From the NCBI GenBank assembly GCA_963815495.1, contig CAWFGW010000007.1, positions 62,001-126,000 on the forward strand: 64,000 bases of DNA, written 5' to 3'. This stretch comes from CAWFGW01 sp963815495 (lineage in GTDB: Bacteria; Bacteroidota; Bacteroidia; Cytophagales; JAAEPT01). This document shows, one piece after another, positions 36,615 through 46,015 of this stretch. Positions within the stretch are counted from its first letter, which is position 1; each line of letters begins with the position of its first letter. A program made the translations under genes and the position numbers. The notes below the pieces were generated by a model. It did no database searches and was not told the DNA's origin. It saw nothing but the letters and a program-made list of their open reading frames with translations.

Positions 36615-36653
36615 AGTAAAACACCATGAAATTATCTATTCAGGTGTTTTACT
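36615..36653 (+). terminator. Probable bidirectional terminator between convergent genes
   Basis: 11-bp perfect stem AGTAAAACACC (36615-36625) with GGTGTTTTACT (36643-36653) and a 17-base loop, just after the barrel gene and overlapping the last codons of the convergent acyltransferase gene. There is no strong T-run on either strand, so efficiency is uncertain. Confidence 0.5.
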
Positions 36654-38500
36654 ATTAAAAACCCATCTTCATCTAATTTTGCAGGTATTTTAGTATCAAC
36701 CCACTCACTAAAACCAATTTTTTTCAATACTAATGTTCCTTCTTCATTAATACCACATAGTTGATTAGCATCATTAAGTATTTTCAAAGCAATACCAGGC
36801 ACAGGTCTACCCGCGGTATCTTCTTTAGTTCCCATCTGAACAACTTGTTTACCAGTAACATCTCTTGTAACTAAATCTGGAGTATTAATAGCAATAACTA
36901 AATCATCATAAACAAAAGCTTCTAAAACGATAATTCCTCGAACTTCTTCCAGTTCCTTTTTGATCATATCATCCAAATGAAGATCACTCAACAAAATTTT
37001 ATCAATAGTCGAAAAATCTACTTCTTCATTATATAATTCTTCTAATGTTGAAGAGTCTGTTAATAAAACAGCTGGTTCCCAAATTAATATTTTCTCTTTT
37101 AAATCTACTTTATCAGTATGAGCAAACAACGCACTATTATTACTTGTTTGAAATGCAGTAGCAAGTTGGTCTAAATATGATTCTTTAGGATACGTTGTTA
37201 GCACCTTTACACCTTCTCTTACAGCTAATATTTCTTTTAAAGCAAAGGCTTGCGTTAGCTTCTTTAAGCTTTCAGAACCAATGAGGTACTTTCTTGTAAT
37301 GTAAGCTTGTGTTTTAGCTTCATAATTATAGGCTTGCAATTCCATAATTTGCAGACGTAGTTCAAAAGCACTGGGTTTATCAAATCTTGGTTCACCAATT
37401 TTAATGCGAACAGTAGGTCTTCTAGACTTTAATTTTGGTAAAACTAATTTACCAGAACCAACTTCATATGTTAACATTGCACCTACTAACCCTTGAATAT
37501 GCATAGGGATAATCGGGGCATCTATATTAGCAGTGATGTGCTCAATTCCTTTCTTAAATCCCATCAAATGACCTGTGCGAGAAAGTTGACCTTCAGGAAA
37601 GATACAAATGACATGTCCTTCATTTATAACTTCTCGACAGCGCTTATTGAATTCATCTAAATCTTCTTTCGTTCGCTTACCAGGAACAGGTATCATGTTT
37701 AATCGTTTAAACCACCAGTTACAAAGTGGGTGGTCGTAGACTTCCTTTAACATCACAAATCGTACGTTTCTAGGCACACTAGCTACAATTAAAAATGAAT
37801 CGAGCAACGAGACATGATTAGCTATTATCAACCCTCCTGTTTTTAAAGGAATATTTTCTTTATTATCAATTTTCACCTTGTAAAGCAAATTGGCTGTGAA
37901 AAAGAAAATGAATCGAACAAACATTGCTGGGATTCGAAATAAAATGAGAATTGTTAAAAATAAAATTGAAAAAAAAGAGAATTTAAAAATAAACCGTTCA
38001 TCAAATGAATTCAATAAAAAAGTAAAAACCCCTACTGACAACAGTATAAAAAACAATACCACTAAATTCTTAACTGAAATAACATGTTCTATATGTTGAG
38101 AATGTACGCGCTCTCTAATCCAATAATTTAAAGGGAGTTTAAAAAAACCGCTAAATATAGCTATAAAAGAAATAAAAGAAATAAACGATGGAGTAGACCA
38201 CGATAGAAAAGCTAAACAACCTAAACATAAACTCATTCCGAATCCACCAAATGGCACCATCCCTAACTCAACGCGTCCTCTTGAAAAGTACTTTGCTAAC
38301 CAAACCCCAATAATTGAACTCCCAATTGTTATAGCAATAAAAACACTAGGATTCATATATTCGCTATGATTATGCCCCTGAATCCAATGAGCTATTACTG
38401 ACAACAAAATTAAAAATATAATAAACCAAAAAGCAGCGATACCAAGAATTGTAAATGGTAAGCCTTTTGTTGTTTTTATGACTTTCAATGTTGTCTTCAT
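36632..38500 (-). CDS. Shortened LplT-Aas-like protein: half MFS + PlsC acyltransferase + remnant AMP-ligase
   Basis: 622 residues. Residues 1-200 hold about six membrane helices resembling only the second half of the MFS (LplT-like) lysophospholipid flippase, with RVELGMVPFGGFGMSLCLG. Residues about 205-400 are a complete PlsC domain: ANHVSLLDSF (HX4D) and IFPEGQLSRTGHLMGF. Residues 400-622 match parts of an AMP-binding acyl-ligase tail (AGRPVPGIALKI, LDEDGFLIVKHL), but the ATP-binding loop and most of the domain are absent. Normal fused proteins have about 1100 residues. Likely role: acylation of lysophospholipid or lysophosphatidate at the inner membrane, without an active ligase. No reading-frame break is visible. 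Confidence 0.75.
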   Translation of the reverse strand: MKTTLKVIKTTKGLPFTILGIAAFWFIIFLILLSVIAHWIQGHNHSEYMNPSVFIAITIGSSIIGVWLAKYFSRGRVELGMVPFGGFGMSLCLGCLAFLSWSTPSFISFISFIAIFSGFFKLPLNYWIRERVHSQHIEHVISVKNLVVLFFILLSVGVFTFLLNSFDERFIFKFSFFSILFLTILILFRIPAMFVRFIFFFTANLLYKVKIDNKENIPLKTGGLIIANHVSLLDSFLIVASVPRNVRFVMLKEVYDHPLCNWWFKRLNMIPVPGKRTKEDLDEFNKRCREVINEGHVICIFPEGQLSRTGHLMGFKKGIEHITANIDAPIIPMHIQGLVGAMLTYEVGSGKLVLPKLKSRRPTVRIKIGEPRFDKPSAFELRLQIMELQAYNYEAKTQAYITRKYLIGSESLKKLTQAFALKEILAVREGVKVLTTYPKESYLDQLATAFQTSNNSALFAHTDKVDLKEKILIWEPAVLLTDSSTLEELYNEEVDFSTIDKILLSDLHLDDMIKKELEEVRGIIVLEAFVYDDLVIAINTPDLVTRDVTGKQVVQMGTKEDTAGRPVPGIALKILNDANQLCGINEEGTLVLKKIGFSEWVDTKIPAKLDEDGFLIVKHLNR

Positions 38501-38667
38501 TTAATAAAAATATACAATTAAATGGCGATTCAATCAACTGGCCGACTAATCTATTTTTTTAAACTACCCTGTTGGTTTAAGTATTTTTAACAAGTTTGGC
38601 CATCTTATAGTATATTACAACTTTAATTGTTTATTTAAAAAACATCTACGCCAAGTAGTTTTCCGTC

Positions 38668-39396
38668 ATGGCAAAAATCATAAAGCAAATACGCTATTCG
38701 TTAATTTCAAAAAGAAATATAAGGTTATACGCTTTTTATGCTATAGCGGAAATTTTACTCGTGGTCGTAGGTATATTATTAGCTATGCAAGTTAGTGACT
38801 GGAGTGAAGAGGAAAAGCGAAAAGAACAATTACACAATATTTATAAAGCTTTATATCGAGACCTAAAAAACGACAAAACTAAAATACAAGAAATTACGCA
38901 CTTATTTGAAGAAAATAAAAATCATTATGAAAACATATTAAATGGTAAAGTAAGTCGAAATAGGTATGCAAAAGATAAATCCTATTCTCATATCTTGTTA
39001 AGACACACCTACTTTTCTGTAAACAAAAGAGGGTTTAATTTATTACAAAATCATCTTGATGCTTCATTTGCAACCAATGACTCATTAAATGACCACATCA
39101 TTCAATTTTACTTTGAAAACATCCACAAAATAGAACGGGTAAGAGAAATGATGAATAAAGAACATGACTATGTTATCCAAAAATGGGCAGATAATTATGC
39201 ATGGTTTTATAAACTGAATGAAAAAAAACTCAGCAACGATTATCTCGATTTTTTAATGAACGACCCACGGTTTAAAAACGATGTGTTAACACGTAAAAAC
39301 AGGATTTATTTAAACTTTGTGCCTACGCTAAAAGAATATGAAAAAGGTATTGATACCATTATAAATAGTTTAGACAGTCGTTTAATCAACAACTAA
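38668..39396 (+). CDS. DUF6090-family membrane-anchored protein
   Basis: 242 residues. RNIRLYAFYAIAEILLVVVGILLAMQVSDWSEEEKRKEQ is the single N-terminal membrane helix and signature of DUF6090, a Bacteroidota family whose function is not known. A helical periplasmic or cytoplasmic part follows. Ends 2 bp before the convergent MscS gene. Confidence 0.8.
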   Translation: MAKIIKQIRYSLISKRNIRLYAFYAIAEILLVVVGILLAMQVSDWSEEEKRKEQLHNIYKALYRDLKNDKTKIQEITHLFEENKNHYENILNGKVSRNRYAKDKSYSHILLRHTYFSVNKRGFNLLQNHLDASFATNDSLNDHIIQFYFENIHKIERVREMMNKEHDYVIQKWADNYAWFYKLNEKKLSNDYLDFLMNDPRFKNDVLTRKNRIYLNFVPTLKEYEKGIDTIINSLDSRLINN

Positions 39397-39397
39397 A

Positions 39398-41005
39398 CTA
39401 CTGATTTTTTACTTGTAAACGACTTTCCAAATCTTCTTTTGTTGGATACGATTGAGGTGTAAGACTTTTCTTTTCAGGAAAATTTTCCATATGCATCGTT
39501 TGAGTAGGAAAAGCAAATCGAACATCTAATTTCTTAGCCAATTCTAAAATCATTAAGTTAACTTCTTGACGTGCTTTTAGTTCTTCGGGCCATGTTGATA
39601 CATCAAAGAAAATATAAAACAAAACATCGAGTGAATACGCATTGAACGTGTTAAAATAGATATTATAATAATCTTTTCTAGTATTCGGATGCGTGAGTAC
39701 AATTTGTTCTAGCCCCTTTACAAATGCCTCGATTTGATGTGCAGGAGTATCATAGGTTAAACCTAGCATGGTTTTATATCTTCTGTAATCGCGTCTTCCA
39801 AGGTTATCAATGGTCATATCTGCCAGTTTACCATTCGGCACATATATTTGTGAATCTGCAAAGGTTCGAATACGAGTAGATCGGAATCCTACTTCTTCCA
39901 CATCTCCGTCAATATCTGCAGCAACTATCCAATCACCAATTTGAAATGGCTTATCTAAGAAAATCATCACAGAACCAAAGAAATTTTTTAAGGTATCTTG
40001 AGCTGCAAGTGCTACAGCTAAACCACCAATAGAGATTCCTGCTAACAAAGCAGTCACATTAAAATTAAGGTTTTGAAGTACAAACATCAGCCCCACGATT
40101 ACAACAAATGTTTTTAATGCTTTTCTCAAAAGAGGCACTAACTGGTCATCTAAAGTTGTTTCCGTTGATGAGGCTAATCGTTCGAGGTAAAGGCAAAAGA
40201 CATCAACCAAATAATAAAACATCATCATAATAAACAGTGGTACAGCTGCACGACCAATTAAAATGAGGTAATGGCCAAATGAAACAGGTAGAAGTAATAC
40301 TGGAATAAAAATGTTAATGAGTAAAAACACGGTCAACCAAGAAATAGGCTTTGTTATTGGATGAATATATTCAATGGGTACATCAAAATCACTTAACTTA
40401 TGTGCCATAATTTGTACGAGACGATCAAATAACAAACTTAAAATCTTGAACAGAACAAAGCCTAAAAAAATGATGATGAATACGCCTAAATATTGCCAGG
40501 TATATAACCCTAAGTACTTGTGTTGGCTTGCTTTACCAGAAAGTAAGTTAACCAGACGATCGGTACCAAAGACAAAAACAGATTTATGAAGTCGTGGAAT
40601 TTGTTCAATTGTATACTCTGAGTAGTACCAATTATCACCTACTTTTTCTAGAAAAATTTGTTGACCCAATGAGTCCAAAAAATAATTATGTTCTTCATTA
40701 ATTTTTGAAACGTAATCAGGATCATCAGGAATGAGGTGACTATAAAAAATCTTACCTCTACCATCAAAAATTTGTTTTATTTGAATAACTAGTTTAATCT
40801 TTTCTTTTTCTGTTAAACTAGTATCACGAATAAGTGAAGCTGCTAATTCTGGATGGTAATCTTCATGATGAAGATTATTAAAATGAGTTCTAAAAGCAGC
40901 TCTAGGATTATATAAGTTCACAGGTTCTGCTCTTGAACTGCCCCACCCACATACTAATACAATAAATAGAAAAAAAGTTTTATTCAACATCCAACGAATC
41001 ATCAA
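39398..41005 (-). CDS. MscS-family mechanosensitive channel with N-terminal extension
   Basis: 535 residues. Signal peptide (MLNKTFFLFIVLVCGWGSSRAE), a periplasmic part of about 130 residues, then membrane helices at about 165-190, 210-230, 240-265, 285-310 and the pore helix VTALLAGISIGGLAVALAAQDTLKNFFGSV. The beta domain QIGDWIVAADIDGDVEEVGFRSTRIRTF and C-terminal alpha/beta part are complete. Releases solutes upon osmotic downshock. The 3' end of the rhodanese gene overlaps it by 26 bp, so the two are co-transcribed. Confidence 0.88.
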   Translation of the reverse strand: MMIRWMLNKTFFLFIVLVCGWGSSRAEPVNLYNPRAAFRTHFNNLHHEDYHPELAASLIRDTSLTEKEKIKLVIQIKQIFDGRGKIFYSHLIPDDPDYVSKINEEHNYFLDSLGQQIFLEKVGDNWYYSEYTIEQIPRLHKSVFVFGTDRLVNLLSGKASQHKYLGLYTWQYLGVFIIIFLGFVLFKILSLLFDRLVQIMAHKLSDFDVPIEYIHPITKPISWLTVFLLINIFIPVLLLPVSFGHYLILIGRAAVPLFIMMMFYYLVDVFCLYLERLASSTETTLDDQLVPLLRKALKTFVVIVGLMFVLQNLNFNVTALLAGISIGGLAVALAAQDTLKNFFGSVMIFLDKPFQIGDWIVAADIDGDVEEVGFRSTRIRTFADSQIYVPNGKLADMTIDNLGRRDYRRYKTMLGLTYDTPAHQIEAFVKGLEQIVLTHPNTRKDYYNIYFNTFNAYSLDVLFYIFFDVSTWPEELKARQEVNLMILELAKKLDVRFAFPTQTMHMENFPEKKSLTPQSYPTKEDLESRLQVKNQ

Positions 41006-41294
41006 TTTCTTCTTTCCAAGCTAAAATACCACCCTCTAAATTGTATAGATTATCAAAACCTTGATTTTCTAAATACATGATTGCATTAGCACTTCGCTTT
41101 CCACTTCTGCAATGCACAACTACTTGTTTGTCTTTCGAAAATTTATTTGTGTTAGCTGGTACTGTCTGTAGTGGGATCAACTCCCCATTAAGGTTGGCAG
41201 CATCAAACTCAGCTTGTTCACGTACATCTATTAATTGAAAATCTGCACCTGAGTCCATTAGTGCTTTTAATTCTTGGACATTTATAGTTTTCAT
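40980..41294 (-). CDS. Rhodanese-like sulfurtransferase domain protein
   Basis: 104 residues, a single rhodanese domain: LIDVREQAEFDAANLNGELIP and the active-site loop VVHCRSGKRSANAI with the catalytic Cys. Carries sulfane sulfur as a cysteine persulfide. Lies 2 bp downstream of the siroheme-synthase gene in a sulfur-related gene group, so a link to sulfite/sulfide metabolism is reasonable. Confidence 0.88.
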   Translation of the reverse strand: MKTINVQELKALMDSGADFQLIDVREQAEFDAANLNGELIPLQTVPANTNKFSKDKQVVVHCRSGKRSANAIMYLENQGFDNLYNLEGGILAWKEEIDDSLDVE

Positions 41295-41296
41295 AA

Positions 41297-41890
41297 TTAT
41301 TCCGTTTTGTTGTTTTTAAAAACAGATGTTATTTCATCCAGCTTCTTGACTTTATATTCGAAATCATCTTTAAGACCATTTCGTATTTCCGCTAATTTAT
41401 CTAATAATTCATCAATTTCCTCAGGTAAAACATCTTCTAATACCTCCCTGATTCTTTTCGTCAATGTTGGTGATTTACCATTCGATGATATAGCAATTTT
41501 TAAATCACCTTTTTTTACTACTGAACTCAAATAAAAATCACATAAATCTGGCGTATCGGCCACATTGGTTAAAATCTTGTGGGCCTTTGCTTGTTCCCAC
41601 ACCGAACGATTAAGAGCTTTATCAGCTGTAGCAATTATAACCACATCAATCCCTTCCAAATCGGTATTTTCAAAGGGTTTTTGCCGCAATTCTATTTGAG
41701 GGGCATAACATTCTGCTAAGGAGCGAATTTCCTCTCTGATTTCAGGTGCCACCACACGTATTTTTCCATTATCGGCATGACGGAACATCATCCCCAATTT
41801 CTCCCACCCTACTTCACCTGCCCCTACAACAAGTACATGCAGTTTGTCCAAACGAAAAAATGTAGGAAACAATTGATTGCCTTTGCTCAT
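41297..41890 (-). CDS. Precorrin-2 dehydrogenase/sirohydrochlorin ferrochelatase (Met8-like)
   Basis: 197 residues, the length of stand-alone Met8/SirC-type enzymes (the CysG N-terminal half). NAD fold LHVLVVGAGEVGWEKLGMM, then VVIIATADKALNRSVWEQAK and the conserved VADTPDLCDFYLSSVVKKGDLKIAISSNGKSPTLTKRIRE segment with the catalytic Asp. Oxidises precorrin-2 and may insert iron to make siroheme, the cofactor of the sulfite/nitrite reductase encoded 4 kb upstream. Works with CobA (44748-45473). Confidence 0.9.
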   Translation of the reverse strand: MSKGNQLFPTFFRLDKLHVLVVGAGEVGWEKLGMMFRHADNGKIRVVAPEIREEIRSLAECYAPQIELRQKPFENTDLEGIDVVIIATADKALNRSVWEQAKAHKILTNVADTPDLCDFYLSSVVKKGDLKIAISSNGKSPTLTKRIREVLEDVLPEEIDELLDKLAEIRNGLKDDFEYKVKKLDEITSVFKNNKTE

Positions 41891-41943
41891 TGGGTAAAGT
41901 TACTTTTTTAAGGCAATAAGTTCAACGAATGAAATGGATAAGA

Positions 41944-42549
41944 TTATCCTTTATGATCTTTAAACATTGCTCCCATATCATTTTCAAAATAGAGGTACAT
42001 GTGATACAAATAATAAAAAGCTACACTAGAAACTATTAACATGATGATTCCTACGACAACATCTCCCATTACAAACGGAATTAACACAAAATATAAAAAC
42101 AAAAGCCCGATACCGTAGAATATGATTTTCAAAAGCCAAAACAATCCAAAATAAAAATTAAACCAAGGGCTTTTTTGAAATGCTTGATGTTCTTTTAAAA
42201 TCTCCTCATAATTTTTTACCCTGATTTCATTTCGAACTTGATTTTGAACTGCTTGCCATTGAGCATATTCAACAGGGTCTTTAGGAGGAATGTATACGTT
42301 TTTGTATTTGTCGTATGCGGAAACTACAGGAGATTGTTGTCTAGAAGTTCTACTATATTGCTGCTGAGCAGGTATTTTTCCTTCCACCAAATATTCGTAG
42401 GCTTCATTAATCTTTTGAAACTTTAAGCTAGCCTCTGGATTATCATTTCGATCAGGGTGCCATATCATCGCCTGTTTACGAAAAGCACGTTTAATCACTT
42501 GTTTTGAAGCTCCAGATGAAACCCCTAATATATCATGAAACTTACTCAT
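41944..42549 (-). CDS. DnaJ-domain membrane protein
   Basis: 201 residues. N-terminal J domain (about 3-60): FHDILGVSSGASKQVIKRAFRKQAMIWHPDRNDNPEASLKFQKINEAYEYL, with the HPD motif needed to stimulate Hsp70. The C-terminal part has two membrane helices (about 128-150 and 155-180) with a cytoplasmic linker. It would recruit DnaK to a membrane client. It shares its strand with the sulfur genes, but I see no functional link. Confidence 0.88.
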   Translation of the reverse strand: MSKFHDILGVSSGASKQVIKRAFRKQAMIWHPDRNDNPEASLKFQKINEAYEYLVEGKIPAQQQYSRTSRQQSPVVSAYDKYKNVYIPPKDPVEYAQWQAVQNQVRNEIRVKNYEEILKEHQAFQKSPWFNFYFGLFWLLKIIFYGIGLLFLYFVLIPFVMGDVVVGIIMLIVSSVAFYYLYHMYLYFENDMGAMFKDHKG

Positions 42550-42557
42550 GTAATCAT

Positions 42558-44684
42558 TTAAAAACTAATTCGGATTCCTGGACCTAGCAACGTAAACCAT
42601 TTTTCCTGTGCTAATAAGTAGCCACCTCCTAAATATAAGGGAAATGTCAACTTTCCTTTCGAACCCATCGGATACACACTTCCAATAACTACTAAGCCCA
42701 CGTCTCGGGTAATTTTTTGATTTTCATTATAGTTAAATGCATTTAATGCTAAAAACCCTGCTCCAATTTTATAAGGTCTGTAACGAGCAATTTTATTAGG
42801 ATGAAAAAAACTAAACTGTGCCATCATCGCCATGCTAATGCCTCCAAAATTTCCGATACCGGTGTCTCCTTCTTTTCTAACTAATAATCCCGCTGGAAAA
42901 GAAACATCAATATCAAACTCATAATGTCGCTGATAAATTATTTCGATCCGTTGTTTATAACCTGGAGAACCATATACGGTAGGAATATGCTCTATTTCAA
43001 TCTCTAAGCGAGACCAACCTTCCATATCATAGGTTTTTTTCCGCAGGTAATTATTTAAGTTTATTTCTTTAGTCGTAGCCGAAGCCTGATTATAAAATTC
43101 AAACCGCGGTGAGCTTCGACCGGGACATACCATCAAATTGCGTATTTCTTGCTGATCAATTAACAAGTTATCTTTTGAAGTGATTTTAACACGTATTGTA
43201 AAATGCTGTTCCCCATATATTTTTTTATCAGAATCGATTACATTGGGGTTAAACGACACCAACACATCCTGCATCACTTTATCATATAAAACAGGTTTAT
43301 TTAAGGAGGAAGCTTCTTTGCTTCCCTCCCCATAATTTATAGTAACAAAATCAAAATCCCGAGGTAACTTGTACTCTTGAACACGAAGTTTTTGTCCTGT
43401 ATTTTGTGAATGATTATAGATTTCAATTACACGTGTATCAATATTAACTGGAACTTGTAGCGTAAAAGATTTAGTTTTATCATCATTTATCAACGTATCA
43501 TTTTCGACTTGACTCACTTCTTTAAAAACAAAATCAGCTTTATTTAACCCTTGCCCTACTATTTTTACTTTGATATTTTCTCCAGGATAAACGTTAAGAT
43601 CAGTAGTCCAATCTTCACCTTTATGCATAACAAGAACACTAGAGATACGCGTAGGGGGAGTTGAACTGAAGTTGGTAATAAATCGAACTTGGTCACCATC
43701 TTTTATATATAAATATCCAGCAGATTGTTTGTGTAAATTATAAAGTCTAAGGATTGACAAAACTTTCCCATTATTTAAATGACTTTTTGTAAATAACTCC
43801 GCTACTAAATACCCTCCCGATTCTTCTTGATTTTCAATACGATAGGTTTTATTTAATTGTAAATAACGATGATCATCTATTTCTATTTCTATTCCTTCTT
43901 TTCTTGAAACTTCGTCATAAGTAAAGTCCCGAAGATTGATACCTAAAAAGCTAACCCTACTCTCTTTTACAGTGATTTTTGTTGGTTTAAGGCTAATCTT
44001 GTCTGTAAACTCATTGTTTATAAGATTAGGATGAATCGTTTTTAATTCAGGACTAAGATCCATCTTCCCAAATTTTAAAGGAATAATATGAAGTTTTAAT
44101 TCTCCATCAGATGCTGTGACTTTATAATCGTAGGCGTCAGTATTTATCCATTGTGGAATAGTCCTGATATTACCAATATTGTTAGAAGAAAGCTGCAACA
44201 CTTTTTCATCTCCAATAAAAAAATCTGAATCATCTGTTACTATTGAAACTTCAGTCTCAGCATATGGGATAAGATCAACCACTTCGATGTGAGGTTTTTT
44301 CCTATTATGAGTAAATACTTTAAACTGAAAATGTAGTAACTCAGAGTTATTGATGTTTTTAAACCGGACTTTAAAAGCATAAAATTCATTATTATAATTT
44401 AACAATGAATCCACTAGGTCATAATCTCCCGATGGGATCAATTTTAAGCGCTCAACTTTTAAACTATCAGCTAAGTTATTATTTAAAAATAAACGAACTA
44501 AGGCAACTTGATCGGGTTTATAATACTTAAAACGAACTTTTATTTGATTATTCTGAGACAACTCACTTAAAAAGGAAGTATCACCAACAGTAACTTCTGT
44601 TTTAGTAATAAATCGCTGACCAGAGGAAACACTTACAACTAAAATGCACAAATAGGCTAGCAATAAATGTCTCATTGATTTCAT
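42558..44684 (-). CDS. Secreted/outer-membrane protein of unknown function (708 aa)
   Basis: Signal peptide MRHLLLAYLCILVVSVSSGQ, then a long beta-rich chain of repeated Ig-like segments (for example VYPGENIKVKIVGQGLNKADF, SFTLQVPVNIDTRVIEIYN). The last 130 residues look like a small barrel or membrane-facing domain: HYEFDIDVSFPAGLLV, YKIGAGFLALNAFNY, FPLYLGGGYLLAQEKWFTLLGPGIRISF with a final aromatic. I recognise no family. It starts 63 bp after cobA and may have its own promoter. Confidence 0.65.
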   Translation of the reverse strand: MKSMRHLLLAYLCILVVSVSSGQRFITKTEVTVGDTSFLSELSQNNQIKVRFKYYKPDQVALVRLFLNNNLADSLKVERLKLIPSGDYDLVDSLLNYNNEFYAFKVRFKNINNSELLHFQFKVFTHNRKKPHIEVVDLIPYAETEVSIVTDDSDFFIGDEKVLQLSSNNIGNIRTIPQWINTDAYDYKVTASDGELKLHIIPLKFGKMDLSPELKTIHPNLINNEFTDKISLKPTKITVKESRVSFLGINLRDFTYDEVSRKEGIEIEIDDHRYLQLNKTYRIENQEESGGYLVAELFTKSHLNNGKVLSILRLYNLHKQSAGYLYIKDGDQVRFITNFSSTPPTRISSVLVMHKGEDWTTDLNVYPGENIKVKIVGQGLNKADFVFKEVSQVENDTLINDDKTKSFTLQVPVNIDTRVIEIYNHSQNTGQKLRVQEYKLPRDFDFVTINYGEGSKEASSLNKPVLYDKVMQDVLVSFNPNVIDSDKKIYGEQHFTIRVKITSKDNLLIDQQEIRNLMVCPGRSSPRFEFYNQASATTKEINLNNYLRKKTYDMEGWSRLEIEIEHIPTVYGSPGYKQRIEIIYQRHYEFDIDVSFPAGLLVRKEGDTGIGNFGGISMAMMAQFSFFHPNKIARYRPYKIGAGFLALNAFNYNENQKITRDVGLVVIGSVYPMGSKGKLTFPLYLGGGYLLAQEKWFTLLGPGIRISF

Positions 44685-44730
44685 ACCATAAAATAACGCA
44701 GCAATAAGCTAACTCCAAAATGAGAGAGAA

Positions 44731-44738
44731 CAAAAATA
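44731..44738 (-). promoter_or_regulatory. Possible -7 element before the 708-residue protein gene
   Basis: CAAAAATA on the plus strand reads TATTTTTG on the minus strand, a perfect TAnnTTTG, 47 bp before the start codon. The best -33 candidate (TTTG, plus strand 44763-44766) is 24 bp away, slightly beyond the usual spacing. Confidence 0.35.
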
Positions 44739-44747
44739 TTGAATGAT

Positions 44748-45473
44748 TTAAAAATCGGGGTGCAAACTCACCACATCACCAATAACAATTAAAGCAGGTG
44801 GTTTAAGTTGTTTCGCTTCAACTATAATCTCTATCGTATCAACTATTCCCACTACAATTGCTTCGTTATCACGACTACCATTTGATATTAATGCAATCGG
44901 TATATTTCCTTTACCTTCATTTTGATAGATTTTAACAATTTGAGGAAGTTTATGTACCCCCATTAAAATTACTACAGTCGCATTAGTTTTTGCAGCATCA
45001 TAAATATCTTGTGGCAATTGGTGATTTTCGTCTGTTGCTGTAATCACCCAGAAACTTTGCGAGTAACCTCTTTTTGTGACAGGAATGTTTTGTAATTCAG
45101 GTACAGAATAACAACTTGAGATACCTGGTACAATCTCTACCTCTAAACCATGCTGAAGCGCATAAGTTACTTCTTCGTGACCACGTCCAAACACAAAAGG
45201 ATCACCTCCTTTTAATCGTACTACTGTACCATGCTGATGTGCTTTTTTAACAATCAATTGGTTAATTTCATCTTGAGCCATACAAGGAACGCCTTTCCGT
45301 TTTCCTACAAAAAGTTGCTCACTACTTCGCCTGGCATACTCTAACAACACATCGTTAGCTAAGGCATCATACAAAACAATATCAGCTTGAGCCAATGCTT
45401 TAACTCCTTTTAAAGTAAACAGGTCCGGATCTCCCGGACCTGCTCCTACTAATATTAGTTTTCCTTTTTTCAC
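44748..45473 (-). CDS. cobA: Uroporphyrinogen-III C-methyltransferase
   Basis: 241 residues, complete. SAM-dependent tetrapyrrole methylase motifs: LVGAGPGDPDLFTLKGVKAL, VLYDALAN, RLKGGDPFVFGRGHEE, VEIVPGISS and VTKRGYSQSF. Makes precorrin-2 for siroheme, the cofactor of the upstream sulfite/nitrite reductase. It is 17 bp after the HEPN-like gene, in the same operon. The later step is covered by the Met8-like gene. Confidence 0.93.
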   Translation of the reverse strand: MKKGKLILVGAGPGDPDLFTLKGVKALAQADIVLYDALANDVLLEYARRSSEQLFVGKRKGVPCMAQDEINQLIVKKAHQHGTVVRLKGGDPFVFGRGHEEVTYALQHGLEVEIVPGISSCYSVPELQNIPVTKRGYSQSFWVITATDENHQLPQDIYDAAKTNATVVILMGVHKLPQIVKIYQNEGKGNIPIALISNGSRDNEAIVVGIVDTIEIIVEAKQLKPPALIVIGDVVSLHPDF

Positions 45474-45490
45474 CTTTATCCCGAGGATTA

Positions 45491-46015
45491 TTAAGCTTTT
45501 TCTGCCTTGGCAACTTGTTGCACTCTGGTTGCTACAACCTTATCAATGAATGCTTGTGCTTCAGTTTGATATTGCTTTGCAAAATCCATTGATGGTTCAA
45601 TTTTATTGAGCTTTGTAATTTGAGCTTCAAAGGTCTGACCATTTAAATCCAACTCACCAGTAGCAACAAAGTGTTTGTCAAAATCTTCAATAATCCCGAT
45701 TTGTGTATTACACTTTACTCCCGCTCCTACTAAAAGAGCTTTCGCTCCTACAATAAAGGTATTGTAGCTATGATAAATTGAACTTTCCCAGTCTCCTTTT
45801 GCCATGGACTTTACCCCTCTGGCAAATTTATCTTTTGCTTCTTCAATGAGTGTACCCACTAAATCAAGAATTACACCGGCACATTCTCCTACACCAATTG
45901 CTTTGACATATTCCTCATTTGTACCCCAGTCCACAAAGAAATCAGCCGGTACCTCCGCAGGGAGTTCAGTAAATTCTTTCAAAAGGGTGAAGAAGTACAT
46001 CTTATCTGAAGCCAC
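45491..46015 (-). CDS. HEPN-like C-terminal domain of sulfite reductase, encoded separately
   Basis: 174 residues. In other Flavobacteriia this sequence is, as I recall, the C-terminal domain of the ca. 700-residue nitrite/sulfite reductase: KMYFFTLLKEF, WGTNEEYVKAIGVGECAGV, SSIYHSYNTFIVGAKALLV (HEPN-like helices). Here it begins with GTG at 46015, inside the last codons of the reductase (14-bp overlap, other frame). Removing one G from the GG at 46012-46013 (plus-strand CC) restores a fused protein reading YYRQTSASDKMYFF. So it is either a recent split with coupled translation or a sequencing error. Function of the domain is not known. Confidence 0.8.
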   Translation of the reverse strand: MASDKMYFFTLLKEFTELPAEVPADFFVDWGTNEEYVKAIGVGECAGVILDLVGTLIEEAKDKFARGVKSMAKGDWESSIYHSYNTFIVGAKALLVGAGVKCNTQIGIIEDFDKHFVATGELDLNGQTFEAQITKLNKIEPSMDFAKQYQTEAQAFIDKVVATRVQQVAKAEKA

